64,000 bases of DNA from Struthio camelus. Its lineage: Eukaryota > Chordata > Aves > Struthioniformes > Struthionidae. Below the pieces are notes generated by a model. That model made no database searches. It was not told the origin of the DNA and saw only the letters and a list, made by a program, of their open reading frames with translations. This document shows positions 52,725 through 62,690 of the stretch, piece after piece (the stretch's first letter is position 1; every line of letters begins with the position of its first letter). The stretch covers positions 206,048,640-206,112,639 of the forward strand of contig NC_090942.1 in assembly GCF_040807025.1 (NCBI RefSeq), given 5' to 3'. The position numbers were made by a program, and so were the translations under genes.

Positions 52725-52743
52725 TAACAACAACAACAACAAC
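52725..52743. repeat. (AAC)n microsatellite
   Basis: Six AAC units, preceded by an ATA-rich tract from about 52685. Confidence 0.95.
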
Positions 52744-53147
52744 ATTCTTTCTGTTTTCTGTGTGGGTGCACTCTGGCCTGAGCCTGTGTATGAGAGCACT
52801 AGCAAACCTCACACCAGACTCATCAGTTAGCCGGGAAAGACAGCCAAGTAGCAGTGACTACAGCAGGACCGTGAACCTCAGGGGCTCGAGGGGCCAGGAG
52901 CCAGCACCTGGGGAGATCAGGGGCTGATGCAAGCTGCTGGACAGACTGGGTGGCTGAGGCCAGCTACTGGGGAGATCAGTTCTATGTGAGTGAGTATATA
53001 TTTCACTAGCACACGTGAATCCTGATCAGCTGAAGAGGAACAGGATCGGGCCGTCTGTGCTGTTGATGTGTGGGTGCTGTGTATGTGTATACATGGGTGC
53101 TGCTAAAGGCGTCTGTTTTTCATCTGTGGCTGACTATAGGGGTTGTA

Positions 53148-53148
<1 letters not shown>

Positions 53149-53182
<34 letters not shown>

Positions 53183-53200
53183 ATGCGTGCGTGCGTGTGT
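53149..53200. repeat. (GT)n microsatellite grading into GC-GT repeats
   Basis: About 15 GT units are followed by GCAT/GCGT units. It lies some 250 bases beyond the VMO1-like 3' end and borders the LTR-like block. Confidence 0.97.
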
Positions 53201-53409
53201 GCACATGCTTATGTGCACACATGCACCTACTGGGCTTACACGCTAAGCCTCGATACTGACTGGAGCTGGGAGCTGCAGTAACATTGCATCCATCAGGCTG
53301 GGGCAGAAAGAAACCCCCAGCGTCCGGCAGCCCCTGCATCCCGCTACCCCGTGGCAGAACTCGATTGAGAAAATTGCACACTGCCCCTTGTGCAAGCACA
53401 AATTCAAGG

Positions 53410-53415
53410 TTTAAT
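53410..53415 (-). promoter_or_regulatory. Probable polyadenylation signal of the VMO1-like gene
   Basis: ATTAAA on the - strand, the commonest variant of AATAAA, begins 40 bases after the stop codon. A TTTGTGCTTG tract follows, as expected of a GT-rich downstream element, so the 3' UTR is likely only about 60-75 bases. Confidence 0.55.
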
Positions 53416-53455
53416 GGTGGATCACATTGTAAATGTTGGAGTGGAGAGCTTAGAC

Positions 53456-53750
53456 TTAGTCACAGCAGTAGAATTTCACATCGTTGAGAGCTGTGTCATC
53501 CCCCTTTCCCTGGGGTCTTTCCACCTTGGTCTGGAGCCCACAGATGCCTTTAGAGTGGCAGCTGTCGCTCCATGGGCCGAAGTGACCCCCTGAAAGTCCC
53601 TGGCCCTCCAGCTGTGTTCCATCAGAACAGAGGAACATCACGTTGTTGGCCGCGGTGTCGTCATGCAGATACTGCTGTGGTTCCGTACTCAGCGAGAAGG
53701 AAACCATCTTGTTGCTGGGGCAGAGCTGGGCCTTAGTCCAGGTTCCCCAC
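53456..53750 (-). CDS. VMO1: VMO1-like exon 3: second and third repeats, stop
   Basis: On the - strand the acceptor CTCTGGCAG ends at 53751. The 295 bases encode the second repeat ([27 protein letters not shown]), the third ([28 protein letters not shown]) and the terminal KFYCCD, then TAA at 53458-53456. The GLQTKV.PQG.GDDTALN stretch is the strongest family signature in the window. Confidence 0.95.
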
Positions 53751-55222
53751 CTGCCAGAGAAGAAAAACACCTCCCTGATATGTGTTCAGCCTCTGCTCGC
53801 CTGAAAGCAACCTGCACCTCAACTGGGACCCTGGTGGTCCTAGGGCAGGGGACCGACAGAAGGACAGTAGATTTCTAAGAGCACCTGTTTCACTCTACTT
53901 CCCTTGGGTATTTTTGTCTTTCCCCCTAGATACCCAGCTATTAGCAAGCCTGGACTGCCCTGTTGCTACAGGACTCCTTGGGGAGTTCAACTGCTTGCTT
54001 TGTCCCTGTTATTTAACATCAATGTCCTTCTCCAAGTGGGCATCTGAGGAAAAAGAGAAAGTACAGGCTAAAGATCTGTATATTTGCAATTCCCTTTCCT
54101 GGGTTCAAGATCTTTTCAAGATCTATGCCCTTCTCTAGGACAAGATCTTTACCCTAAGACATTCACACTTTGTGGCTAGAGGGAGCAAGTGTGGTGCGGG
54201 AACCACCTTCACAAGGGTTTTGGGATAGTTATGGAAAAACCATTGCACTGGTTTCCCTTGATGTTTCACCAAAGCTGCTGCCCTGATGGAAGCATGAGGA
54301 AGCAAATGCTACTCACGGCCCCACCGAGGACTCAACGATTGTGCCATCTGTGCAGACCAGGCGGATGCCATTCAGAGCTGTATCGTCACCAAATATCCAG
54401 AATCCCTGGTAAGGCTCCACCTTAGAAGAGCGGACAAACCAGTGAGCATCACCAGTGAATGAGTGCCACCAAATCCCTGTTCCATTAAAAAGAAGAGATA
54501 AGATGAACCCTGGGAGAAGTGTCGGAAAGCTCTGTGAGAGGCAGCCAGATAGATCTTAGCACTGCTGAGGGAAGGGGCTGTAAGGCAGGTCCATAGCCTT
54601 TTCTAGTGAGCCCCTTTTTGCTGTTGCCTACCTCTGCTCTCTCAGAACTGCGGAGCAGCAGTTCTGGACACAGAGGAACATTTGGTGGCTGCTGCCCTGA
54701 GGGCATACCCACACTCTCATTGTGTGTACTGACCCAAAAGAGCTGGAGTAGTTAGAGGTGGAAGTTGTCCCAGACCTTTGGGAATGTGCTGTAGAGCACA
54801 GATCCCAGGCCTATTCATATCTCATGGACACCCCTGGTAAGAGATCACTCACTGGCAAGGAGTCTGGAGAACTAGTCTACACTAGAGATTTCTTGCTGAT
54901 AAGCCTGCATGAACAATAGAGATACAATGGAAACGCTGCTGCAATGGGACAAAGTGTTGCTACCAGCCCTGTTGAGACTAGAATGAAATTACCTAATTTC
55001 ATGGTGGTTTTTTTTTTCTTTTTCCCCTTTGGAAAAGCAGTGAAACCTTACCTTCAGTTCAAATCCCGCAGCATAGCCTGTGGGGCAAAAATGTGGCTTC
55101 CCCCAAGTACCCCAGGGGCCTCCATTGGGCACAGTGAGGATGGAGGCATATTGTCGTGCCTCCACGTCTTGAAGGCAGCAGGATCCCAGCAGGAAGAGGA
55201 AGGCAGGGATGAGAGGATGCAT
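53456..55222 (-). CDS. VMO1: Vitelline membrane outer layer protein 1-like, secreted (3 exons)
   Basis: This is a complete gene for a secreted VMO1-family protein. Chicken VMO-I is a structural protein of the outer vitelline layer of the egg with a beta-prism fold. Exons 55222-55052, 54420-54317 and 53750-53456 (read on the - strand) join to 189 codons plus TAA. Residues 1-22 form a signal peptide with the hydrophobic core [10 protein letters not shown] and likely cleavage after VEA. The mature part starts [19 protein letters not shown] and has three pseudo-repeats, each with a WG(T)W/GPW turn and a DDTALNG, DDTAANN or DDTALND motif near residues 69, 122 and 176. It has eight cysteines (46, 80, 102, 133, 156, 162, 187, 188), which fits the four disulfides of the family. 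Length matches chicken VMO-I, from memory about 183 residues. Whether it is the VMO1 orthologue or a paralogue cannot be settled here. An in-frame ATG ten codons upstream is less likely because the signal peptide begins at 55222. Confidence 0.92.
53751..54316 (-). other. VMO1-like intron 2
   Basis: A 566-base GT-AG intron, phase 2, with no recognised repeat. A CTCF-core-like sequence lies near 54171-54186 (+ strand, CTAGAGGGAGCA). Confidence 0.85.
54317..54420 (-). CDS. VMO1: VMO1-like exon 2: first DDTALNG repeat
   Basis: On the - strand the acceptor is TTCTAAG ending at 54421 and the donor is GCC|GTGAGT with GT at 54316-54315. The 104 bases encode [20 protein letters not shown] and then [14 protein letters not shown]. 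The last two bases, CC, complete a proline codon with exon 3 (phase 2 intron). Confidence 0.92.
54421..55051 (-). other. VMO1-like intron 1
   Basis: A 631-base GT-AG intron, phase 0. I see no repeat family or RNA gene in it, apart from a short T-rich run near 55007-55024. Confidence 0.85.
55052..55222 (-). CDS. VMO1: VMO1-like exon 1: signal peptide and first repeat start
   Basis: The ATG is at 55222-55220 (- strand). The exon gives 57 codons, from [15 protein letters not shown] to [12 protein letters not shown]. The donor AAG|GTAAGG has GT at 55051-55050 and the intron is phase 0. It encodes the signal peptide and the first PWGTWG turn with its cysteine. Confidence 0.92.
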
Positions 55223-55285
55223 AGTGGGGATCCACTCTATGTCTTGCTGCATAGAGGTGATGGGCTGACGGCTGGCACAGAGGGA

Positions 55286-55297
55286 ATTTATGAGTCA
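55286..55297 (-). promoter_or_regulatory. Candidate TATA-like box overlapping an AP-1 site, upstream of the VMO1-like gene
   Basis: On the - strand TCATAAAT lies 64-71 bases upstream of the ATG, which would place transcription start about 35 bases before the ATG. It overlaps a perfect AP-1 consensus (TGACTCA, - strand; 55291-55297). Position is right for a core promoter, but there is no direct evidence of use. Confidence 0.35.
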
Positions 55298-55809
55298 GGA
55301 AAGTGGGTGGGAGTCCTTGGGGAAGTGTCAACAAATCCCATGGGCTCTGCTGGTTGTTGCTATGTACTGCTCCTGTTAACTGTCTATCACTCAGTGGTGG
55401 GGCCACCCTTGCGAAACAGAAGGGTTGCCACCAATGTGCACTGGCTGGATGAGGCTTGCAGGGCTCATAGAAAGTCGTTGTTGTGCGGGAAGTGAAGGGG
55501 GCAGAGCTGGGGCTGTCCCCTGAGGGGGTGTTGGGGCTTTGAGGGTTCTAGGAATGTGGAGAGGAGAGCGTGTGAGAGAGCAAGGTGGGAGGAAGAGCGA
55601 GGGACTGGCTGGGAAGGAAACCTCTAACAGGGCTGAGGCAAAATGGAGGCAGACGGGTCTTAGGGATGTTTGCTCTGTAGAAGTTCTCACTTGCTTTCTA
55701 TCTCTCCCTCTGTCATACTTTATCTCTCTCTTCTCTCTCCTGCTGGGGTTAAGGAAAGTGTCTGCACTGGCAACCACTGCATTTTGCTTTGAGACGTGCG
55801 TGAGTGTAG

Positions 55810-56420
55810 GTGACTATGCAAAGTCTGGAAATGTCTCTTCACAGGGCAAGTGCTCCAGCCTCAAACCATCTCGGTGGCCCTTCACTGAACTTGCTTCCAT
55901 TCACTGATGTCTTCTCATACTGAGGGGTCCAAAACTATATGCAGTGCTCCATACATGGCCTAATGAGTGATAAGTAAAAGGGAATAATCACTTTCCTTGA
56001 TTTCTGACTCTTCTCCTGTTCATTCAGCCTAGGGTGCTGTTGGCCTTTGCTACCAGGGCACGCTACTCGCTCATGTCCAGCTCGCTGCCCACTGGGACAC
56101 CCCTGGGCCTTTTTTGCTGAGCTGCTCCCCAGGCACCCAGACCCCAGGTGCATTGTTGCAGGGGTGCTTCCTCCCCAGGGCAGGGCTTGTTTTTTATCCC
56201 TGTTGAATTTCACGAGGTTCCTGCTAACTGATTCATCTAGCCTGTCCAGGTCCCTCTGGATGGCTGCCCTGTCCTTGAGTGTTATCAACTGGTCTCCCCA
56301 GTTTGACATCATCCAGAGACCTGAGTGTGCACTCTACTGCATCCTCCAGATCATTGATAAAGTTATTATACAGGATAGGGCTCAGGACAGACCTTGAGGA
56401 ACTTCATATGTAACTGGTCT
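55810..56420 (-). repeat. CR1 LINE ORF2 fragment, antisense, upstream of the VMO1-like gene
   Basis: The - strand translates as AIQRDLDRLDESVSRNLVKF, a degraded middle with DKKQALPWGGS, and SRKVIIPFYLSLIRPCMEHC, all landmarks of the CR1 reverse-transcriptase C-terminal region, then RDGLRLEHLPCEE in a shifted frame. An open frame of 125 codons survives by chance, but this is a transposon remnant and not a host gene. Confidence 0.9.
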
Positions 56421-59400
56421 CCATGATGACCTGTGATTCAGTGATATGGTCAGTCCTTTACACTAGCCATGAAAGGTGCATGGTGAGGCTTTCGGGATAT
56501 GTAGAAAGTTACTGCTTTTAGGTAAAGTGATGGTGGAAGAATTAGGACTGAGAAAAGGATCCTAAGGAGAAGAGGTAAAGAGGAGCTAGGTGGGGGAGAA
56601 GGCCTTGACATGACCAAAGCCAAAAAAGGAGAAACGTTTTACAGTTTGCAATCATAATCCCAGAACTGAATCTTGCTCCTTTCAAGTCCCTCTTATTGGC
56701 AGGGACTGTTTTCTTTGTCTTTCGCTTTTACCCAGCTCTCTGCATTTCCCCTCTGTTAGTCAGTCTGAGCCTGTGGCAGTGTGGTCACCTCAGACAGGAG
56801 CAGTGCAATTCTGCTCAGTATCTTTGCTGATTTATTCTTACTTCCCTTCAGCTGCCTCCTTCCCAGGCATAAGGGAGTGACACCGGGTCAGTGATTCTGT
56901 GATATTCTAGCAGGAAGAAGTGCAAACAATTCATACTAATAATTAACTCTAACTATTGAAGAAAGCAGTTTTTTTTTTTTTTGACTTCAGAGCAGGAAGC
57001 TGGAAAACAAACAAGGAACTAACTTTAGTTGTATGCTTCCCCTTCTTGCTGCTCATTAATTTTTAACCCTTCCGGAGTGATGAACCTCCTTCTTGAGTCG
57101 TATCCACTTTCTACTGGAAACCCTCCCTGCGGTGTGAATATGGCAAGGACTGGAACAGAGGCTGCAGAAGGGAAATGCTGCTAAGAGGTGGGTTAGCCAG
57201 CAGCATTCATGAGCTTTGAGACCTGAAACACTGAGGCAGAAAGGAGGTCACTACAACTCCTGTTTGGGAACAGAGAGGGAAAGCCCCAAATATGTCCTCC
57301 TTGGGGCATCAGCAGATAGGTTCTGAAGTGGTGGATAATGCGACTTAGCTGGGAAGAGAGCATCCCTCCCGCTTGTGGTATATTATTGCTATGGATATTC
57401 CCTGGGGATAGGAGACACAGGGTTCAGGTGCTCAAGACAACATGGCTTCCTCAGTGAAGTGGAAATCTCAGGCCAAGTTCTGACACAACATCTTTGCAAA
57501 TTTTGCCTCCTTCTTCACTGACGTCTTCATCCCCTTCTGGATTTGTCTTAGCCCACTCCAAGGGGAGCTGACACTCTCAGAGAATATGTGACCTCTGCTT
57601 AGAAGTTCCTGATATCTCCACTGTTGGACAGCATGTCAGAAGCAGGAATGCTGCTTTGCCTCCCTGCCGTGCATGCAGCTGGTCTTATCAAGGAGTCACT
57701 TTGCTAAGGGATCCACTTTTGGAAACTGCTCCTTTGGCAAACTCCATCTGTGAAAGTACCAGAGGCTGAGGCATGTGCCCCTTACACGGGAGTGAAGGCA
57801 GGGAGGAAGCTACTCATTTCAGATGCCTGCCTGGGGGAAGGAGAACAATGCCATGGTGTTATTTGGATAAATCTGCTCATACAGTGAACTTCCTTGAGTA
57901 TCCACTGATGCACTCCCACACCCCTGTTAATGAATATTTTCTCAGCTGGGCAGACTCTTTTTCTTCACCCCCTGCTTGTTTTTCTTTTTCATCAATCCTC
58001 ATTACCCCAGTGAGGTAGGGAAAGTACCAAGTTACAAACCAAAGATAAGAGGATTATTCATTGTATTAGACTTGAAAACTGGAGTTTGAATTTTTCAATG
58101 AGGAGTCTGGTATCCTCCTACTCTTTACCTCATACATTCCCTCCTTGCCATCACCCCCTGAGATAGTCTTGGGGAATTTGTCTGAAAAGAATTTAAATAT
58201 TATGTTTCTGCTTGGCTTTGATGTTATATATATTGTACATATATATTTATATATGTGTGTCTATATGCATATATATACACACTTAAACACTGTGCAAATA
58301 CTCTGAATATTGTGCAAGGATCCACTCCCTGAAGGGCTCAGAGTCACTTCCTCTTGCTCCAGCCTTGCTGGTCCCAGGTGGGGTGAGGATGGGAATAACT
58401 CTTCCCTTCAAAGTCTGCTTACACTGATGGGATACAACACCGTGGTGGTGTCCCCTCTCCCGTCCTTCCCTGGGCACCCAGCGGGCAGTTCCTAGTCTCT
58501 GTTGCCCAGCATAGCCCCATTTCTCTCAGGTGGTGCATGGGAGGTGTCTGCGTTTGCAGCCAAACCTGACATCAGGGCATGGCACCTCTGAGACTGGGCT
58601 GGAGCTGTGATCTGCAGCATTAGAGATAATGAGAGTAGGAAACCCCCCAAAAGAATGGCTGGAACTACCTGAATACCCTCTTGTATACCATCCTACAGAT
58701 GGTCCTGCAGATTCTCTGACAGGTCTCCTTGATCTTGATGTGAAGAGAGATTATTAGTGTTAATTTCCATTGCCATTTGTTCCTCAAACTCCAGTTTTGA
58801 ACTGCCATGTTTCTATATGTAATCTGCCACTGTGTAAGTTAAGTGTATTTTCTTCATTTGTCCACAGCTTTAGCTTTTGTTGTTTATCACAACCTCCCTT
58901 ACCTTACTGTTTAAGTTGAATGCAGCTACTTCCATTGCCATAACCTCTAGACCACTCCAGCTGTCAGTCAGTGTGCAAGCTCTAAGATTTCCTTTGCTCA
59001 CAGCCTTTAGGCAGAAAGATAGAGAAAGACCCCCTGGAAGTGCCTGTGTTAATGGTATGGCTGTGAGCAGGGGAGAGGAGATCCTGGGGGCTTGGTGGCA
59101 GCGCTTTCTGTGCAGCACACTGCAGAGACTGGCAACACTGCTCCAGCCCTGAGATGGCAAATGAACAGCGAAGGCATCCAGCTGCCGTAAGTGCTCCCCA
59201 AAGCAACACTACTACTACATTTTATTAGATTACTCAATTTTTTTTTTTTTTTAAGAAGTAAAACCCCACAGAAGATGCTCACTCAGGAGAGTTATCACAC
59301 AAATTACAGCTGTTGCCCGAGGAAGGGGGAGGACAGTCAGCACCTTTCCCATGGATTTGCCTGCTTTTTGGCCAACTTTTTTCCGTCTGATTGAGGATTG

Positions 59401-59743
59401 AAAACTCCGGCTGCAGCTGGGGAGGGGAGTGAGGGACCGATGCTGCCCCCAGCCCCTGCGGAGCGCTGTCGGGTGGGTTTCCTAGGGAAGCAGATCTGAA
59501 GCGAGGGGCAGGAGCCAGAGGGCACCGAAATGGGCTGAGAACTAAGGGCTTCTCCTCATGTGTGAAACCTTGTGCTAAGAAATGCCTTGCAGGTGGTGAG
59601 CCCTGGGCCCTAACTGACTAGCAGAGTTTTGCTGTTATTTCATACCAAGCAAAGTCATAGCTATCCTGGGACAATGTTCACTTTGAAGAATGAAAATAAC
59701 TGAATTTAGTATAAGAATTTTTCCTGTGGAAAAAAAAAAAAAC
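56421..59743. other. Intergenic stretch upstream of the VMO1-like gene
   Basis: No gene recognised. Only the AT-rich tract at 58224-58283 and a T run at 56971-56982 stand out. Confidence 0.6.
58224..58283. repeat. AT-rich (TA)n/(TATG)n low-complexity tract
   Basis: Alternating TA, TATAT and TGTG units over about 60 bases, able to form imperfect self-complementary structures. Confidence 0.9.
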
Positions 59744-59872
59744 CCTTGGAGATATTCAAAACTTGCCCTGAGCAACTTGATCTTACTTTGAAGTTGGCTC
59801 TGCTTTGAGCAGGGGGGTTGGACCAAATGTCATGTAGAGGCTCCTCTAAGCTGAATTGTTCTCTGCTTCTGC
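59744..59872 (+). repeat. CR1 LINE 3' tail fragment
   Basis: CTTGGAGATATTCAAAACTT and TTTGAGCAGGGGGGTTGGAC are the standard end of CR1 copies (sense). The terminal ATTCTGTG repeats are lost or degenerate. Confidence 0.85.
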
Positions 59873-61449
59873 AAAACAGCTGCAGCTACTGAGAAGTCTG
59901 CAAATCAACTGCTATAAAACTAGATATATCACAGTGTTACTGCAATAACTTTGAGGGCAAAACTCTCCTCTAAGCTTGTCCTAACAGTGAGTTCTAAGTA
60001 AATTTCCTTCCAGACTTAATCTCTTCCTTACGTGCTGAGTGCCTTTTCTATTTTCCATCAATTTATAAGCTTTTACAGACACTATCTCATCCCCTCCCTG
60101 AAGCATCACTTTCCCAAGCCACAGAGATTTATCCTTTTGAGCACTTCCTTTACATCTCCTTCTGATATTGTTTGTGTTGTCTGGGACCTTTGGGCATTTG
60201 AAGAGTTAATCCGCTGTAAATACTGGCTGCAAGTCTCTATATTCTTCTACAAAAAAATCCTTTCAGTCTCAAATCTGAGTTCCAGGTGTTCTTTAAGCCT
60301 GTTTGCTGATTGCTAACCAAGGAGAAGAAAGAAAGAAAATAATAAAAAAAAACCCCTTGACTACAAAGGAATTTTCCTTGTGAGACTGGGTGTTGAAAGT
60401 GCAATGGCAGAAAGATTACAAAAAGAAAAGCTTTTTATCGTCAGTGCAAAGCCCTAGGTATATCTTCAGGAGGAAAGTGCGTAAAAACCTGCAAGCCTCC
60501 ATGGGACGCAGCGGATGGGGCTGAGCTGTTGAGCTCTGGTGTCCTGAATGCAATGGGAGAAGAGCAGGCCAGTAGAGTAGAGAGTTATGTGAAGAGCATT
60601 TGTGCTGAGCCTACTAAAAGAGAAGTTGCAGGGTAGCTCCCAGCCTCGGGAAAAGGTGGGAATTTAAACTTCAGCAGCACAGTGCAACTCAGCATTTATA
60701 ACCACGGCTGTTGTCTCCTGCTGTGTCCTCTGAGAGTAGCTGTCAGGGTGAGGGGAGCCACTGTTCGGTACAACAGCAAGAGGTAGGAAGACTGGCTATA
60801 TTTCTTGAGAATGAGCTTGGACGGCTGGGCAGCTGCTGAAGGTCCAGTGAATGAGAACTGGATGTTAGATTGAGTGTAAAATAGGCCCTCAGCTGACCAA
60901 AGTTGTTGCAGGCAGAGAGCTCATCTCTTGTCACAGTCCCATTTGTAGGGCTGATAGCTCTTTCTGACTGACTGTCGAGGTCTTCCCCTTTCATCTGGGC
61001 CCCCCAGCCTTCCTGACAGTAATTCTGTGCCCCAGCTGCAGCCAGTGTGTCCCCCAAATTGCAGAACAGCATGCACCGACCTCTTCCATCTTTCAGCTCC
61101 TTTCCTGGACATGTGGGCATAGGGAAGGTGGTCTTGGCTCAGTGGCTATATGGCATGCGCATGGGATAAGGATGCATGCTTCTAATTTGCCACTGGCCAG
61201 GACCTCTAAGACGAAGATGACATGCATTATGTATTTTTTGTTCTCAGATGGGAAACTGCTAATAAGAAGCTAAGTTTAGCTTCATTTCCTCATATTTCTT
61301 GTCTTGTCTTGTTTCTTATTAGGCCTTTTATATTCTGTTCTCATCATGAATCCTTTTGCCTTGACCAAATCCAATTTCCACAGAAAAGCTTCGTGAAGAA
61401 TGAACAAGGCGGCTTCTGCAGAGAGAGTCAGTAACAGGGAAATGTCGGT

Positions 61450-62690
61450 TCAGGTCATTGTTAATGGTTGTCTATAAAATAAATAATAAGCTTATTAAAT
61501 TTGCAGACCACAGCAAGCTGGAAGAGGCTGCAAGTGCTTTGGAGGACACAGCTTGAGCCTGACAAATGGTCTTGTCAAACTGGAGAAATAGTTTGAGAAA
61601 AATAGGATGCAGTTCTACAGGGACAAGCGCAAGCTCCCACCTTACACAAAAATAAGCAGCTGCATGAGGAAAAATGCCTGCCTTAACATCACACTGCAGA
61701 GAAGGATCTGGGGGTCCTAATGGATCAAAGGCTAAGCACGAGTCAGCGTTGTCATGCCGTCTCCATAGTGAGATATATGAGCCAAATTGTAGCCTGTAAG
61801 ACAAATGGAGTGATTTTTCTTTTCAGCATGTGTAAGTCCCAAGCAGGAGTGCTCTGTTCAGTTCAGCACTGAACTTCCAGAAGGATGTGGCCCAGTTGGA
61901 CAGAATCCAATGGAAAACAACAAAAATTGTTAGCAGTCTGAAAAACATGACCTGCGAGGAGTGAGCGTGAGAGCTGGGACTGTGTAATTGAGAGCAGCGA
62001 TGACTGGGAAAAGGGAGTCATGGGAAGAGCAGTTCAGTGAGGGGTCTGCTGCTGGTGCTGCCGCGGGTGGACGTGTAAGGGCAACACAGAGAGCACCACA
62101 GGCAGAAAAACATATCACAGGTTTTCCTGTCTCTTTCCTCACTGGGCTGCCTCCGGGCTGCACAGAGCACAGCTGGGGCCGCAGTGGACTGTAAGGAGAG
62201 TCAGAGTGGGAGTTGTCAGGTGGCTGTATGGGAACCCCAAATTCAAGGTGGAGATCTAACCTTGGAAAGGTATTGCTTGAGGGGCTAAAAATCATCGTAC
62301 GATAGGAGTGGTGTCACCTGGGGTCTGTAAGGAATGAGAGGACAGCCAAGGCCCCATGCCTGGCGTTACTGACGTGCTCACTGCTCCTGGGAGAGGCAGC
62401 AGGATAAGAGCCTGCAACTATACAGAATATTGCTGCAAAAAGGAAGGGAATTGCAAAAAGTAACAGCCTGGCGTTACACCAGGCAGACTGAGATTGGATA
62501 TTAGGCTATGCTTTATATGAACAGTTAAGTCTAGGGAGGTTGGGACATCTCAGTTCCTGGAGGATTTTAAACAAAGTTTGAACAGACATGAGTCAGGAGT
62601 AGTTTGCGTGCAATGACTGCCTTGCAGCAGGAATAGATTAGAAGACCTCCCAACACCTTTCCAGCCCTGTTTGCTCTGGCTGAATCTCTG
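61450..62690 (+). repeat. Degraded CR1/L3-like LINE with an unmatched middle
   Basis: The 5' part reads like CR1 ORF2 (AATTTGCAGACCACAGCAAG for the FADD box region, then AEKDLGVLMDQRLS and the complement of 'LVRPHLEY'). The 3' part from about 62430 has the usual tail (AGATTGGATATTAGG, CCTGGAGGATTTTAAAC, AGAAGACCTCCCAACACC). The stretch 61990-62420 between them does not fit the consensus. Confidence 0.75.

Larger units (their letters stand above)
52430..53245. repeat. LTR-like repeat block (possible solo LTR of an avian endogenous retrovirus)
   Basis: The block combines features of an LTR: an AT-rich part with AGATAAAAGG at 52571 as a TATA-like element, short tri-nucleotide tracts, then a GC-rich part with near-repeats of CTGGGGAGATCAG. 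I recall similar blocks in bird genomes, but no TG...CA ends or target duplication could be fixed. No viral coding sequence is present. Confidence 0.4.

Noticed and set aside
28777-53400. Expected first exon of GUCY1A2, the neighbour of CWF19L2 in human as I remember it
   Set aside because: No GC-rich first exon or guanylate cyclase motif was found, so it must lie outside the window or not be adjacent here.
54944-55495. 183-codon open frame on the + strand
   Set aside because: It is antisense to VMO1-like exon 1 and its promoter, has no domain, and the opposite strand has clear family and splice evidence.
55935-56312. 125-codon - strand open frame as a gene
   Set aside because: Its sequence is CR1 reverse transcriptase (SRKVIIPFYLSLIRP and neighbours), so it is a transposon remnant.
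60743-61120. 125-codon - strand open frame upstream of the VMO1-like gene, considered as a second VMO1 copy
   Set aside because: It has no DDTA repeat, no PWG turn and no signal peptide, and no splice-compatible neighbours.
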